DNA of 28,176 nucleotides from Pseudomonadales bacterium. GTDB taxonomy: Bacteria > Pseudomonadota > Gammaproteobacteria > Pseudomonadales > Pseudohongiellaceae. The notes beneath the pieces are model-generated. The model saw nothing but the letters and a program-made list of their open reading frames with translations, searched no databases and was not told the DNA's origin. Shown piece by piece: positions 15,892 to 23,906 of the stretch. The stretch's first letter is position 1; each line of letters begins with the position of its first letter. The stretch lies in contig JAKSCP010000214.1 of NCBI GenBank assembly GCA_022360535.1, positions 1 through 28,176 on the forward strand, written 5' to 3'. A program made the position numbers and the translations under genes.

Positions 15892-16656
15892 TTAACTGCT
15901 GATTGTACCACCACCATCGATAACAATGGTTTGCCCGGTGGTAAAACTTCCAGCCTCGGAGGCCAAGAAAATCGCTGCGCCGGCGATCTCATCAGGCTCA
16001 CCAATCCGGCGCAAAGGGTAATTGGCAACAGTCGCTTTATAAATCTCAGGGTTTTCCCATAGCGCCCTGGCGAAGTCGGTTCGCACCAGGCCCGGCGCGA
16101 TGCAGTTTACCCGTACATTTTTTGGCCCCCATTCGACGGCCAGGTTTCTGGCTATCTGCATATCAGCTGCTTTGGAGATGGCATAGGCGCCCAAGGTTGC
16201 CGTCCCCTTCAGACCACCAATGGAGGACACGATCACAACTGAGCCACCTCCGGATTCCGCCATCTCCGGAATAACCAACTGGCAAAGACGATGCACGCTA
16301 CCAATATTGGCATTCATGACCTTGTCAAAAGCAGCGTCGGGAATTTCCTGTGAAGGTCCGAAGAAGGGATTAAGTGCCGCATTGCAGACCAGACAATCAA
16401 TTTTCCCCCATTTGGCTTTGGTCTCTGCAACGAGATTCTGCAGTTGTTCCGGGTAATTGATATTACAGGCAACGGGTAGAGCCTCTCCCCCCTTGTCAAT
16501 AATGCCATTGGCCACTTCATCACAGGCGTCCTGATTGCGACTCGAGATCACTACCTTGGCGCCGTGCTCGGCCATACGTTCGGCGATTGCCTTACCGATT
16601 CCTTTGGTCGATCCGGTAATCAGTGCCACTTTATTATCGAGACTGAACAAGCTCAT
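15892..16656 (-). CDS. SDR oxidoreductase, DHRS4-like
   Basis: 254 residues. Motifs: TGSTKGIG (14-21), a CNAALNPFFG version of the NNAG loop near residue 90, VSSIGGLKG with the catalytic Ser, YAISK near 157-161, IAPGLVRTDFA and the C-terminal TGQTIVIDGGG. The segment NAALNPFFG followed by DKVMNANI is typical of the DHRS4-like (carbonyl/retinal reductase) branch. The Asn of the usual NNAG is replaced by Cys. It probably reduces or oxidises a ketone or secondary alcohol. It is 30 bases upstream of the acyl-CoA dehydrogenase, so both likely serve one acyl-CoA breakdown route. The 222 bases upstream (16657-16878) hold no gene I can support. Confidence 0.92.
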   Translation of the reverse strand: MSLFSLDNKVALITGSTKGIGKAIAERMAEHGAKVVISSRNQDACDEVANGIIDKGGEALPVACNINYPEQLQNLVAETKAKWGKIDCLVCNAALNPFFGPSQEIPDAAFDKVMNANIGSVHRLCQLVIPEMAESGGGSVVIVSSIGGLKGTATLGAYAISKAADMQIARNLAVEWGPKNVRVNCIAPGLVRTDFARALWENPEIYKATVANYPLRRIGEPDEIAGAAIFLASEAGSFTTGQTIVIDGGGTISS

Positions 16657-16878
16657 TACTTTATTCCTGCTGGGCTGGTTGTTTCTTGTAGGCGCGCCAG
16701 TCTATCGCAATTCCACAGGAGCCGATACTGGCCCAGTGAACGCGAAACAGAGGGTTAGATGCAGGGTGAGCAATGCTGAAGAAAACAGCAAATAGACAGC
16801 CGGTCTATCAGAGTATAAGTGCGATTCAGGAACTGCATGCCGCAAAGCTCAGCTGGATCGAAGCTGTTGGATTCATCG

Positions 16879-17067
16879 CTACAGAGCACCGCTGCGGTCC
16901 TGGAACTCCCGCACGGTCAAATCGAAGAAAGGATTCTCAAGATCAACTACTCGCGCCTCTCGACCTGTGATTGCACCTTCTATAACCAGCACCAACATAT
17001 AGACAGCCAGAGTGGCCAGCAAGACACTAAAACGGTTGCGTAACAAAAGTTTCTTTAATTGCAACAT
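16879..17067 (-). CDS. Small single-span membrane protein at the end of the ABC operon
   Basis: 62 residues: a basic N-terminus (MLQLKKLLLRNR), one transmembrane segment (FSVLLATLAVYMLVLVIEG) and a charged tail (DLENPFFDLTVREFQDRSGAL). The ATG at 17067 has AAGGGA 6 bases upstream and begins 9 bases after the permease stop, so translation is well supported. I do not recognise a family. It may be an accessory subunit of the exporter, or the N-terminal remnant of a longer protein, since the region after its stop has no continuation in the same frame. The frame-shifted continuation is short and not convincing. Confidence 0.6.
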   Translation of the reverse strand: MLQLKKLLLRNRFSVLLATLAVYMLVLVIEGAITGREARVVDLENPFFDLTVREFQDRSGAL

Positions 17068-17076
17068 GGCTTTCCC

Positions 17077-17928
17077 TTAATCAATAAATCGGCGCATGCA
17101 GATTGCTCCCACCAGCAGGATGCTACCCACCAGCACACCAAACAGCATGTCATAGCTGAACAGGCGATCAGCCACATCTGAAAAATGATAGATGATGTAG
17201 TGACTCGGGTTACCGCGACTTTCGACCCAATTCGCCAGGTACTGTGAACCAAAGATAAAATCCTCGAGGAAACCAATCAAAATAAACACGCCTGCTGCCC
17301 AAAGAATGGGTGTACGTTTTGCAAAAGCCGAAAATAGCAGCAGCCAGCCCACCGATGGCAATAACCACAGCGAGGTAACGAAGGCTGAAAGATAGACCAG
17401 AGCTAAGCTGGCCACTGCTCCTAAAAACAGGTATCCGAGTCCTGCTACTTGCACATCCAAAATAATTCCAAAGAGGGTCAGCGACAACAGCGCGATCACA
17501 TAGACAACGAACAGAACCGCCACATAGAAAACCGGTGCCACAATGGCGATTGTTACTACTTTCGAGAGCACGGTTTTCACATTGGAAACAGGCATGGATT
17601 GCCAAAAGAACACGCTCATGTCCTTTCGATCCTGATACAAAGCATTCAGAAGATAGATAAGCCCACAGAAGAACAACATCATCATGAACGGAATCGCTGG
17701 AATCATGAGAATTGGTGCCATTTCAGTCGGTGACAAGCCTTCAAAAATTACAGACAGGTATTCGATTCCCGTCGCCAACTCCCATCCCGGTGTCAAGGAA
17801 ACAAACCATGCCGCGAACACAAAAAGAAGGAGAGCCAACACCGCCGGGGCGCCAATAAAGAGATTGCGGTTTTCCAGCACTTCACGATAAAGCAGTGCAA
17901 TAAACTGATTGAGGGCCAGCTTATTCAT
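17077..17928 (-). CDS. ABC-2-type transporter permease
   Basis: 283 residues with about six transmembrane segments: a first one at 25-48 (NLFIGAPAVLALLLFVFAAW), a pair around 95-115 (PFMMMLFFCGLIYLLNALY), three in the middle (VVTIAIVAPVFYVAVLFVVY, YLFLGAVASLALVYLSAF, SVGWLLLFSAFAKRTPILWA) and a last one near the C-terminus (LVGSILLVGAICMRRFID). The cytoplasmic loop DRKDMSVFFWQSMPVSN is typical of ABC-2 exporters. The start overlaps the end of the ATPase gene by 8 bases and uses its GGAGGG as ribosome site, a sign of translational coupling. The substrate is unknown. Confidence 0.88.
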   Translation of the reverse strand: MNKLALNQFIALLYREVLENRNLFIGAPAVLALLLFVFAAWFVSLTPGWELATGIEYLSVIFEGLSPTEMAPILMIPAIPFMMMLFFCGLIYLLNALYQDRKDMSVFFWQSMPVSNVKTVLSKVVTIAIVAPVFYVAVLFVVYVIALLSLTLFGIILDVQVAGLGYLFLGAVASLALVYLSAFVTSLWLLPSVGWLLLFSAFAKRTPILWAAGVFILIGFLEDFIFGSQYLANWVESRGNPSHYIIYHFSDVADRLFSYDMLFGVLVGSILLVGAICMRRFID

Positions 17929-18781
17929 GTTCGCCCTCCTTCATCTTGGCAACAAACAAATCTGCCACACTTGGCGTTCCTGTCTCGCCAAACGGTTCGA
18001 GTTGGGAACGGGGCACGGATTCGAAGGTATAGGCTTTCTTGCCCAGCAGATCACGGGTATAAATGGGTTTAAGGGCATCGGCTTGTGCCAGATGTTCCGG
18101 CTCAATGATGACCTCAGTATAGAGAGCATCCAACTCTGCCATTTGCGCATCCAGAATGATCTTGCCTTTGTTAATGAAAACCAAATGGGAAAGCAGGGTT
18201 TCGATTTCTTCAACCTGGTGCGTACTGATAATGATGGTGCGATTACCATCGTAGTAGTCATTTAGTAAGCGGTCGTAGAACTCTTTACGATAGATGATAT
18301 CAAGACCCAGGGTGGGCTCATCCAGAACCAGCAGTTGCACATCAATTGCCATAACTGTTGCCAGGTGCAGCTGCGTTACCATCCCTTTGGACAATTCCTT
18401 GATGCGCTTTCGCGGTGGTATCTCGGTCGTGCTTAAAAACTTCTCCGCACGCGCTCTGTTGAAGCGTGGGTGCACAGCCTCTACATAATCAATGAGTTGA
18501 TTGACACGTAGCCATTTCGGCAAGATTCCCACGTCGGCAATAAAGCAAACTTCTTCCATGAGTTTGTGACGTGCATCTCTCGGGTCTTTTCCGGCAACAG
18601 TGAGATCACCTTCTACATCGCAAAGGCCAATTAATGCCTTCAGTGCGGTCGTCTTGCCAGCACCATTAGGCCCGATAAGGCCTGTGATGGAGCCAGGTGA
18701 AATACTTAGATCTACACCATCCAGCGCTTTAAAGTCACCATAGTGCTTTTCCAGATTGCGCGCTTCAACGATATTGTTCAT
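17921..18781 (-). CDS. ABC transporter ATP-binding protein
   Basis: 286 residues. Walker A is GPNGAGKT (residues 37-44), the signature is LSKGM, and Walker B is LLVLDEPTLGLD followed by the switch His in IISTHQVEE. The signature lacks the usual SGGQ, as in several exporters of the YtrB/EcsA type. A C-terminal 70-residue extension follows the ATPase core. It powers the permease encoded by the overlapping downstream gene. With the upstream YtrA-type GntR regulator it forms the same order as the ytr-type operons of other bacteria, which respond to cell-envelope-active compounds. Confidence 0.93.
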   Translation of the reverse strand: MNNIVEARNLEKHYGDFKALDGVDLSISPGSITGLIGPNGAGKTTALKALIGLCDVEGDLTVAGKDPRDARHKLMEEVCFIADVGILPKWLRVNQLIDYVEAVHPRFNRARAEKFLSTTEIPPRKRIKELSKGMVTQLHLATVMAIDVQLLVLDEPTLGLDIIYRKEFYDRLLNDYYDGNRTIIISTHQVEEIETLLSHLVFINKGKIILDAQMAELDALYTEVIIEPEHLAQADALKPIYTRDLLGKKAYTFESVPRSQLEPFGETGTPSVADLFVAKMKEGEHE

Positions 18782-18840
18782 CGCATGTTCCCGTTGTCGA
18801 AAGTGCGGACTGTAGTGTCCTAGAATACTATTTGGGTTTT

Positions 18841-19227
18841 CTAGTTATCAGTCCCAGACGTCTTGCCCTGCCCAGACGCTGACCGACCAAGTAATTCATC
18901 AGGCTCCAAACCCAGGCGCTCAATTCTTTCCCTGATGCCAGGCCACTCTTCTTCCAGAAACTTCGTTTTCTCAAGTTTGCCAAGTTTTTCTTTTGCTCCT
19001 TTAACCACATACATTCCTAGCCCCCGTTTTTTCTCGACGAGTTCTTCGTCAACCAGAATTTGAAATGCTTTCGATACTGTCAGCGGATTAATGCGCTGTT
19101 CGCTGGAAATCTGGCGCACGGATGGCAATGCATCGCCCTCTTGCAGGACGCCATCCATAATCAATTCAACCAATCGATCCCGTAGTTGCAGATAGATGGG
19201 TTCTTTGTTGTTCCAGATGATTTCCAC
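18841..19227 (-). CDS. GntR-family regulator, YtrA subfamily
   Basis: 128 residues from a GTG start (19225-19227), with AAGG upstream. The winged helix of GntR type fills residues 8-75: PIYLQLRDRLVELIMDGVLQ, LPSVRQISSEQRINPLTVSKAFQILVDE (recognition helix) and KKRGLGMYVVKGAKE. Only about 50 residues follow, mostly helical and charged, which is the mark of the small YtrA subfamily that lacks a large ligand domain and represses the adjacent ABC operon. The ATPase gene begins 59 bases downstream. A -10 element and partial dyad before this gene (19255-19292) suggest autorepression. Confidence 0.9.
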   Translation of the reverse strand: MEIIWNNKEPIYLQLRDRLVELIMDGVLQEGDALPSVRQISSEQRINPLTVSKAFQILVDEELVEKKRGLGMYVVKGAKEKLGKLEKTKFLEEEWPGIRERIERLGLEPDELLGRSASGQGKTSGTDN

Positions 19228-19254
19228 TCACAGAAACCTTCTTGCTGAGTTGGT

Positions 19255-19292
19255 GTGCTACATAACTATAACACTAGATCAGCAAGATGCAA
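19255..19292 (-). promoter_or_regulatory. Likely promoter and operator of the GntR/ABC operon
   Basis: Read on the minus strand, TTGCAT (19287-19292) and TATAGT (19265-19270) are separated by 16 bases, matching a sigma-70 promoter. A partial dyad of form GTGnTAnA....TnTAnCAC covers 19255-19274 and overlaps the -10. YtrA proteins usually repress from sites overlapping the promoter. Prediction by pattern only. Confidence 0.45.
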
Positions 19293-19386
19293 GCGCAATC
19301 ATGGGTAGAATCGCTAACTCATTGTAATCATTGGTTTTATTTCGAGCAATTAAGGCCCGCAACAAGCGTGAGGCCGGACAGGGGTG

Positions 19387-20592
19387 TTATTTGCGGCGTT
19401 TTTCCAACACAGTGCCTGCATCCAATAACTGGTCAATTTCCTGCCGGGAGAATCCAAACTCATCGAGAATTTCACGGGTGTGCTGGCCAAAAGTTGGCGG
19501 CAGATGACGCAAATCACCAGGGGTTCTCGATAACTTGATGGGTGTACCCGCCATCTTGTACCAGTCTTTCTCGATGGTCATATCACGATGGTGAGTGTGG
19601 GGATGATCGACCACTTGTTGGGTATTGTGGATCGGGCCTGCGGCCAGACCTGCTTCAGCCAGTCGATTGGCAATGGTCTCACCATCGAAGGCTTTCAAGC
19701 GTGATTCAATTTCGGCCTTCAAGTCATCCCGATTATTCACCCGGTCGATGTTGTTCACGAAGCGGACATCGTCGGCCAATTCAGGACTGCCCAATTCCTG
19801 ACGCAACTTGGCGAAAGCACGGTTATTACCCGCACCGATGAAGATGTCTACGCTGGCTGTGCTGAAAGTATCGTAAGGGCTAATGTTGGGATGGGCATTT
19901 CCAGTTGCCACCGGCACCTTACCCGAGAAGTTGAAGTTCGGGATATGGGGATGCATCAGAGAAACGGCGCAGTCATACAAGGTCATGTCCAGATACTGGC
20001 CTTGCCCGGACTTTTCCCGCTCGGCCATGGCCATAAGAATCGCTATAGCGCAATACAGGCCGGTTCCCATATCAACTGCGGCAAGCCCAAGGCGTGTTGG
20101 CTCACTATCTGCTTCACCGTTGATACTGAACCAGCCCGCCATCGCCTGAATAATGGCGTCATAACCAGGAAATCCGCCCCACGGCCCGTCACTGCCGAAG
20201 CCACTGATGCGGCAATGAATCAAGGAGGGAAACCGATCCTTGAGAACTTCTTCATAGCCCAAACCCCAGGATTCCATGGTCCCGGGCTTGTAGTTTTCAA
20301 GTAATACATCGGCGTTTTCCAACAAGCGTAGCAAGACTTCGCGGCCTGCTTCGGTGGATAGGTCCAATCCCATAGCCCGCTTATTGCGATTAACCCCTAT
20401 GAAGTAAGCAGAATCTTGATCGTGGAAAGGTGGCCCCCAGTCGCGGGTCTCATCCCCTCGCGGAGGTTCAATCTTGATGATTTCAGCGCCATGATCACCC
20501 AGAATTTGCGAGCAGTATGGTCCGCCCAAGACCCTGCTCAAATCGATAACCAATTTGCCATCCAAGGCTCGAGCAACAGATTCAGGGATCAT
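19387..20592 (-). CDS. CaiB/BaiF-family CoA-transferase
   Basis: 401 residues, normal for the family. Key signs: LVIDLSRVLGGPYCSQILGD near the N-terminus, GAEIIKIEPPRGDETRDWGP, NRNKRAMGLDLS, VLLENYKPGTM, the HCRISGFGSDGPW segment, and Asp174 in AAVDMGTGLYCA, the residue that forms the acyl anhydride in formyl-CoA transferase. The C-terminal half has AGPIHNTQQVVDHPH. The enzyme moves CoA between a carboxylate and an acyl-CoA. The substrate cannot be told. It is separate from the acyl-CoA dehydrogenase/SDR pair by the ABC operon but may act in a related route. No strong ribosome site is seen before ATG 20592. Confidence 0.93.
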   Translation of the reverse strand: MIPESVARALDGKLVIDLSRVLGGPYCSQILGDHGAEIIKIEPPRGDETRDWGPPFHDQDSAYFIGVNRNKRAMGLDLSTEAGREVLLRLLENADVLLENYKPGTMESWGLGYEEVLKDRFPSLIHCRISGFGSDGPWGGFPGYDAIIQAMAGWFSINGEADSEPTRLGLAAVDMGTGLYCAIAILMAMAEREKSGQGQYLDMTLYDCAVSLMHPHIPNFNFSGKVPVATGNAHPNISPYDTFSTASVDIFIGAGNNRAFAKLRQELGSPELADDVRFVNNIDRVNNRDDLKAEIESRLKAFDGETIANRLAEAGLAAGPIHNTQQVVDHPHTHHRDMTIEKDWYKMAGTPIKLSRTPGDLRHLPPTFGQHTREILDEFGFSRQEIDQLLDAGTVLEKRRK

Positions 20593-20696
20593 GGGTTTTG
20601 GGTTCCGCGTTTAGTCACTGACAATAGGTCTGGGGTGCGACCCAGCAAAGGGCGAGAAGAATAATGCAGCCCCCTATGGGGTTCAAGCTAAACCCA

Positions 20697-21719
20697 TCAG
20701 TGCAGGTTGCTCGATGGCAACAAAAGATCCAGGGTAAGACCTTCCTTGGCAATCACTGTGCGGAGTATTTTCAACGCTTCAATCTGTATTTGGCGTACGC
20801 GCTCTCGCGTAAGCCCCACCTCTTTACCAACGTTTTCAAGTGTGTCGCCATCGAAGCCGAACAAGCCAAAGCGCCTGGCCAGAATTTCCTGTTGCTTCGG
20901 CGTCAACGAACTCAGCCATCGTTTCACACTGTTTTCGATACCAGCAGAATCGCAACGTTCTTCAGGCTCATTGGCAGCCGCACTGAACAGTGTTTCTACC
21001 AGAGGTAAATCCGAACCGGTGGAGGCCGGCACATCCACAGAAGCAATAGGCTTGTTCAGACACATCATGTCTTTTATGTCACTAACAGACTTGTCCAGGG
21101 CCGCTGCCAGCTCGTCAGGCGAGGGGTCACGAGACTGATTGACAGCCAGCTTCTGTTCTTCGCGCAGAAATCCATGCAAGGCTTTCACCACATGGACAGG
21201 TAAGCGGATGGTCCGGGTTTGATTCATCAAACCACGCTCGATACTTTGACGGATCCACCAAGTGGCGTAGGTGGAAAAACGAAAACCCCGTTCTGGATCG
21301 AACTTTTCAACGGCATGCATCAACCCCAGGTTTCCTTCCTCAACCAGGTCGAGCAGCGGCAACCCTCGATTGATGTAACGGCGGGCGATTTTCACCACCA
21401 GCCGCAGATTGCACTCGATCATCCGCTTACGGGCAGATCCATCTCCACTCTGCGCCAGCCTGGCTGTTATCAACTCCTCTTCTGCGCTGAGTAACGGGTT
21501 ATAGCCAATTTCCCGAAGGTATTGTTGGGTCGGGTCGGCAATCCAGGTGGCTTTTCGAGAAGACGCCTTGCTGAGAGGTTTTCCCAACTGCCGGGCAGCG
21601 CAACCCGTTTGTGTCTCTGTAACTTCAGCGTTATGAGTCAAATGCGAGGTGCCAGGCAAGGATTGCAAAGCCTGTGGGTCAGAATACAAATCAGTTGGAG
21701 TAGCAGAAATAGCACTCAT
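20697..21719 (-). CDS. rpoS: RNA polymerase sigma factor RpoS
   Basis: 340 residues. After an unconserved 60-residue start comes the RpoS-type region 1.2 (DPTQQYLREIGYNPLLSAEEE), region 2 (MIECNLRLVVKIARRYINRG, DLVEEGNLGLMHAVEKFDPERGFRFSTYATWWIRQSI), NQTRTIRLPVHVVK, region 3 and region 4 (LTPKQQEILARRFGLFGFDG, LENVGKEVGLTRERVRQIQIEAL). The spacing and the QYLREIGYNPLL start match RpoS rather than RpoD, RpoH or RpoF. It directs stationary-phase and general stress transcription. The start is backed by GGAGG 8 bases before ATG 21719. nlpD, the usual upstream neighbour, is not present. Confidence 0.92.
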   Translation of the reverse strand: MSAISATPTDLYSDPQALQSLPGTSHLTHNAEVTETQTGCAARQLGKPLSKASSRKATWIADPTQQYLREIGYNPLLSAEEELITARLAQSGDGSARKRMIECNLRLVVKIARRYINRGLPLLDLVEEGNLGLMHAVEKFDPERGFRFSTYATWWIRQSIERGLMNQTRTIRLPVHVVKALHGFLREEQKLAVNQSRDPSPDELAAALDKSVSDIKDMMCLNKPIASVDVPASTGSDLPLVETLFSAAANEPEERCDSAGIENSVKRWLSSLTPKQQEILARRFGLFGFDGDTLENVGKEVGLTRERVRQIQIEALKILRTVIAKEGLTLDLLLPSSNLH

Positions 21720-21899
21720 ATCCAGAACCTCCGTGTTCTTGTCTTGAGCGTTTCTTATTATGTGGCTTGGGTAAGTGACTAACTTACTCGTGCATACTTG
21801 TGAGACTGGTCGATACAGTCTTTTCTCAGTATAGGCGCTTTAGCGTGGAATACCAGTGCTCCATCACAAGTATCTGCGGGAACGACTTCTGCATCCCGA

Positions 21900-22457
21900 C
21901 TAAGCCGCAGAATCCTTCGCTGAGCTGGTGTTTGTGTGTGCGAAGAAATCCGCAGTGAAAAATTCAGCCACCATGATAGGTTTACCATGCAAGAAGAACA
22001 GACTACGTCGCCCCCAATGGCCAGACGCAGAGCGACAAAGTTGAAAGTTCGCGCGCAACAAACCAGGCTGTTCAAAGAGATATTCTCCGAGGGGTTTATT
22101 GTTTAGGGAGAACACTGCTGCCAGTGGCCCATCAGCCGCATGTGCAGGCATCAACGTATGGGCAAGTATCCAGTCCACGCCCTCACCCAGCATGGCTATT
22201 TTCCTCGACCAGAATTTATGCCCGTGAGCTATCGGTCCAAACTGTGCCCGCAGAGAATCAGTTTCTAACTCGCGCCAGCACTGTTCCCGAACCTGTAATT
22301 GAAAGCTATGGCCGGCAAGTTGTTTGACCCGTGCGGTCAGTGAGCCCTGTTGCAGCAATTCAGATTCAACACGAGAAGTCAGTCTGCCGCGGTAAGAGGA
22401 TGGTGGGCCCCAACCCAAGTCGGGGCTCGTGATATCGACAGTGTCTGGGGAATTCAT
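21900..22457 (-). CDS. ubiC: Chorismate lyase UbiC
   Basis: 185 residues from ATG 22457. An upstream TTG start (22493) lies only one base from a GGAGG, so ATG is preferred, though its ribosome site is weak. The fold signature is present: FWSRKIAMLGEGVDWILAHT (with Arg at the substrate site), a PLGEYLFEQPG segment, the WGRRS motif and HGKPIMVAEFF with the Glu that matches the catalytic-site Glu of the Escherichia coli enzyme. UbiC converts chorismate to 4-hydroxybenzoate and pyruvate, the first step of ubiquinone synthesis. ubiA, the frequent partner, is not adjacent. The space to rpoS (21720-21899) holds no gene I can support. Confidence 0.88.
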   Translation of the reverse strand: MNSPDTVDITSPDLGWGPPSSYRGRLTSRVESELLQQGSLTARVKQLAGHSFQLQVREQCWRELETDSLRAQFGPIAHGHKFWSRKIAMLGEGVDWILAHTLMPAHAADGPLAAVFSLNNKPLGEYLFEQPGLLRANFQLCRSASGHWGRRSLFFLHGKPIMVAEFFTADFFAHTNTSSAKDSAA

Positions 22458-22521
22458 TGATACAGCACAGCCTGGCCTAATGCCTCTGCTCAAACCTCCA
22501 CTGGGAGTGTCGTCGGCTTAA

Positions 22522-23619
22522 CTAGCGCGGCTGATAATTTTGCAGGGTCTTGATAATGACGGTAATCACCCGGCGATTTCGCGCTCGACCGGTGTCGGTG
22601 TCATTACTGGCAACTGGCTGGCTTTCACCGAAGCCCCGGGCAGTGATTCGACCGGCGCTAATGCCGAACCGATCAATCATCACCTGCCTGACTGCTGCAG
22701 CCCGCCGCTCAGACAGCCCTTGGTTATATTCGTCTGTACCGCGACTATCAGTATGGCCTTCCAGTTCCACGACTACGTCGGGATATTGCTCCATGAAGTC
22801 TGTGACTTCTTCGATTTCATCGAAATATTCGGATTTCACCTCAGAGCGATCGAAATCAAAATTCACTAATAGTTCTACCCTTGCGACTTCCTCCACAGGA
22901 ATAGGACAGCCACGCTCATCGACAGCATAGTTACGCGGGGTTTCCGGGCAGGCATCACCGGAATCGGCTACACCATCGCCGTCTGCATCGCGCACCGGGA
23001 CACTTTCACTCACTTCTTCTCGCGTACGTGCGGGAGTGCTGGGACGTGAGGATGACGTTGTGGGACGTGCTGGTGATGAAGGGCGGGAAGGAGACGACTC
23101 ACGACCTCCGAAGAAGTAGATCAGAGAAGCGTCAATGCCGTGGTCCCGATCTTCAAGATCGCGACCCAAAAAAGCAAAGGTACGGGCAGCAATACGCCAC
23201 TGCCAGTTGTCATTGAAATCGTATTTGAGGCCAGCCCCCACTGCAGCCAGCGTGTCATTGCTGTCACCGAATTCGGTGTTGCCGATTCCACCAACAACGA
23301 AAGGTTGCCACTCACCGATTGTGCTACCAATGTCGTAGAACAAATCGAGGCGGTAATGATCCAGGTCTACATCACTCCCCTGAGGATCCTCAGGATCCAT
23401 ATCGAATGTAGCCAGCTCTATACTCCAGCGTTCCGCCAGCTGAAACCCTAGTCCCGCCGAAAATCCGGCATCATTATCAAGCATCACCTCGTCATCGAAG
23501 TCCATCCACTGCAAACCCGGTGCAATGTAAAACTGCCCTGGATCCGCCTGGGCAGCCGAAAACACTGAACTCAATAAGCTGATTTGCGCCAGCCGTATAA
23601 ACTTGGATTGAAACTTCAT
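22522..23619 (-). CDS. OmpA/OprF-like outer membrane protein
   Basis: 365 residues in four parts: a signal peptide (ending AAQA|DPG), an eight-strand OmpA-type barrel (about 26-172, with many alternating aromatic strands such as GLQWMDFDD and WQWRIAARTFAFL), a linker rich in Ser, Pro and Arg (about 175-205), a thrombospondin type 3-like calcium repeat (DADGDGVADSGDACPETP) and a C-terminal OmpA peptidoglycan-binding domain (VNFDFDRSEVKSEY, ELEGHTDSRGTDEYNQ, LSERRAAAV, GFGESQPVASND, NRRV). It ties the outer membrane to the cell wall and may form a pore. A TATAAT on the minus strand at 23669-23674 is its likely -10. Confidence 0.9.
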   Translation of the reverse strand: MKFQSKFIRLAQISLLSSVFSAAQADPGQFYIAPGLQWMDFDDEVMLDNDAGFSAGLGFQLAERWSIELATFDMDPEDPQGSDVDLDHYRLDLFYDIGSTIGEWQPFVVGGIGNTEFGDSNDTLAAVGAGLKYDFNDNWQWRIAARTFAFLGRDLEDRDHGIDASLIYFFGGRESSPSRPSSPARPTTSSSRPSTPARTREEVSESVPVRDADGDGVADSGDACPETPRNYAVDERGCPIPVEEVARVELLVNFDFDRSEVKSEYFDEIEEVTDFMEQYPDVVVELEGHTDSRGTDEYNQGLSERRAAAVRQVMIDRFGISAGRITARGFGESQPVASNDTDTGRARNRRVITVIIKTLQNYQPR

Positions 23620-23668
23620 AATCTTGTCCGGAGGTAATAAAAGCGAAACGTGAATTTAATGGCCCGCG

Positions 23669-23674
23669 ATTATA
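23669..23674 (-). promoter_or_regulatory. Likely -10 element of the OmpA/OprF-like gene
   Basis: A perfect TATAAT on the minus strand, 49 bases before the start. The hexamer at the -35 position (TTCCAC, 18 bases away) is a poor match, so expression may depend on an activator or on another sigma factor. The rest of 23620-23906 carries a CTGTC/GACAG inverted repeat (23837-23848) but no gene I can support. Confidence 0.45.
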
Positions 23675-23906
23675 CGTGGCCGCCTCCCATGAGTGGAAGT
23701 AATCCGCCGATTCTTACCACGGTTTGCCTGCACAGAATCGAATTCGATGAAATAACAAGGCAACGACAATGGGCAATGGATAATGTGGGGCAATGAAAGT
23801 GGCCTGCTATCCCACGAAGATTTACAATAGAGCCTTCTGTCAGGACAGTTCCATTTCCCAAAGGCACATCGGTCTCATCACGAGGCCCCATTCGGAGCAT
23901 TGACCC

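Noticed and set aside
19891..20304. Plus-strand open frame of 137 codons across the CoA-transferase gene
   Set aside because: Antisense to a complete CaiB/BaiF gene with the catalytic Asp. No supporting motif.
20660..20690. CCCC/GGGG small stem after rpoS as a terminator
   Set aside because: Very short stem with a three-base loop, not followed by a T run.
20707..21138. Plus-strand open frame of 143 codons across rpoS
   Set aside because: Antisense to a well-conserved sigma factor. Its Ser- and Arg-rich translation is typical of the opposite strand of coding DNA.
23670..23900. Minus-strand open frame of 76 codons in the OmpA-phoR space
   Set aside because: It covers the predicted OmpA promoter, has no ribosome site and has no recognisable composition of a real protein.
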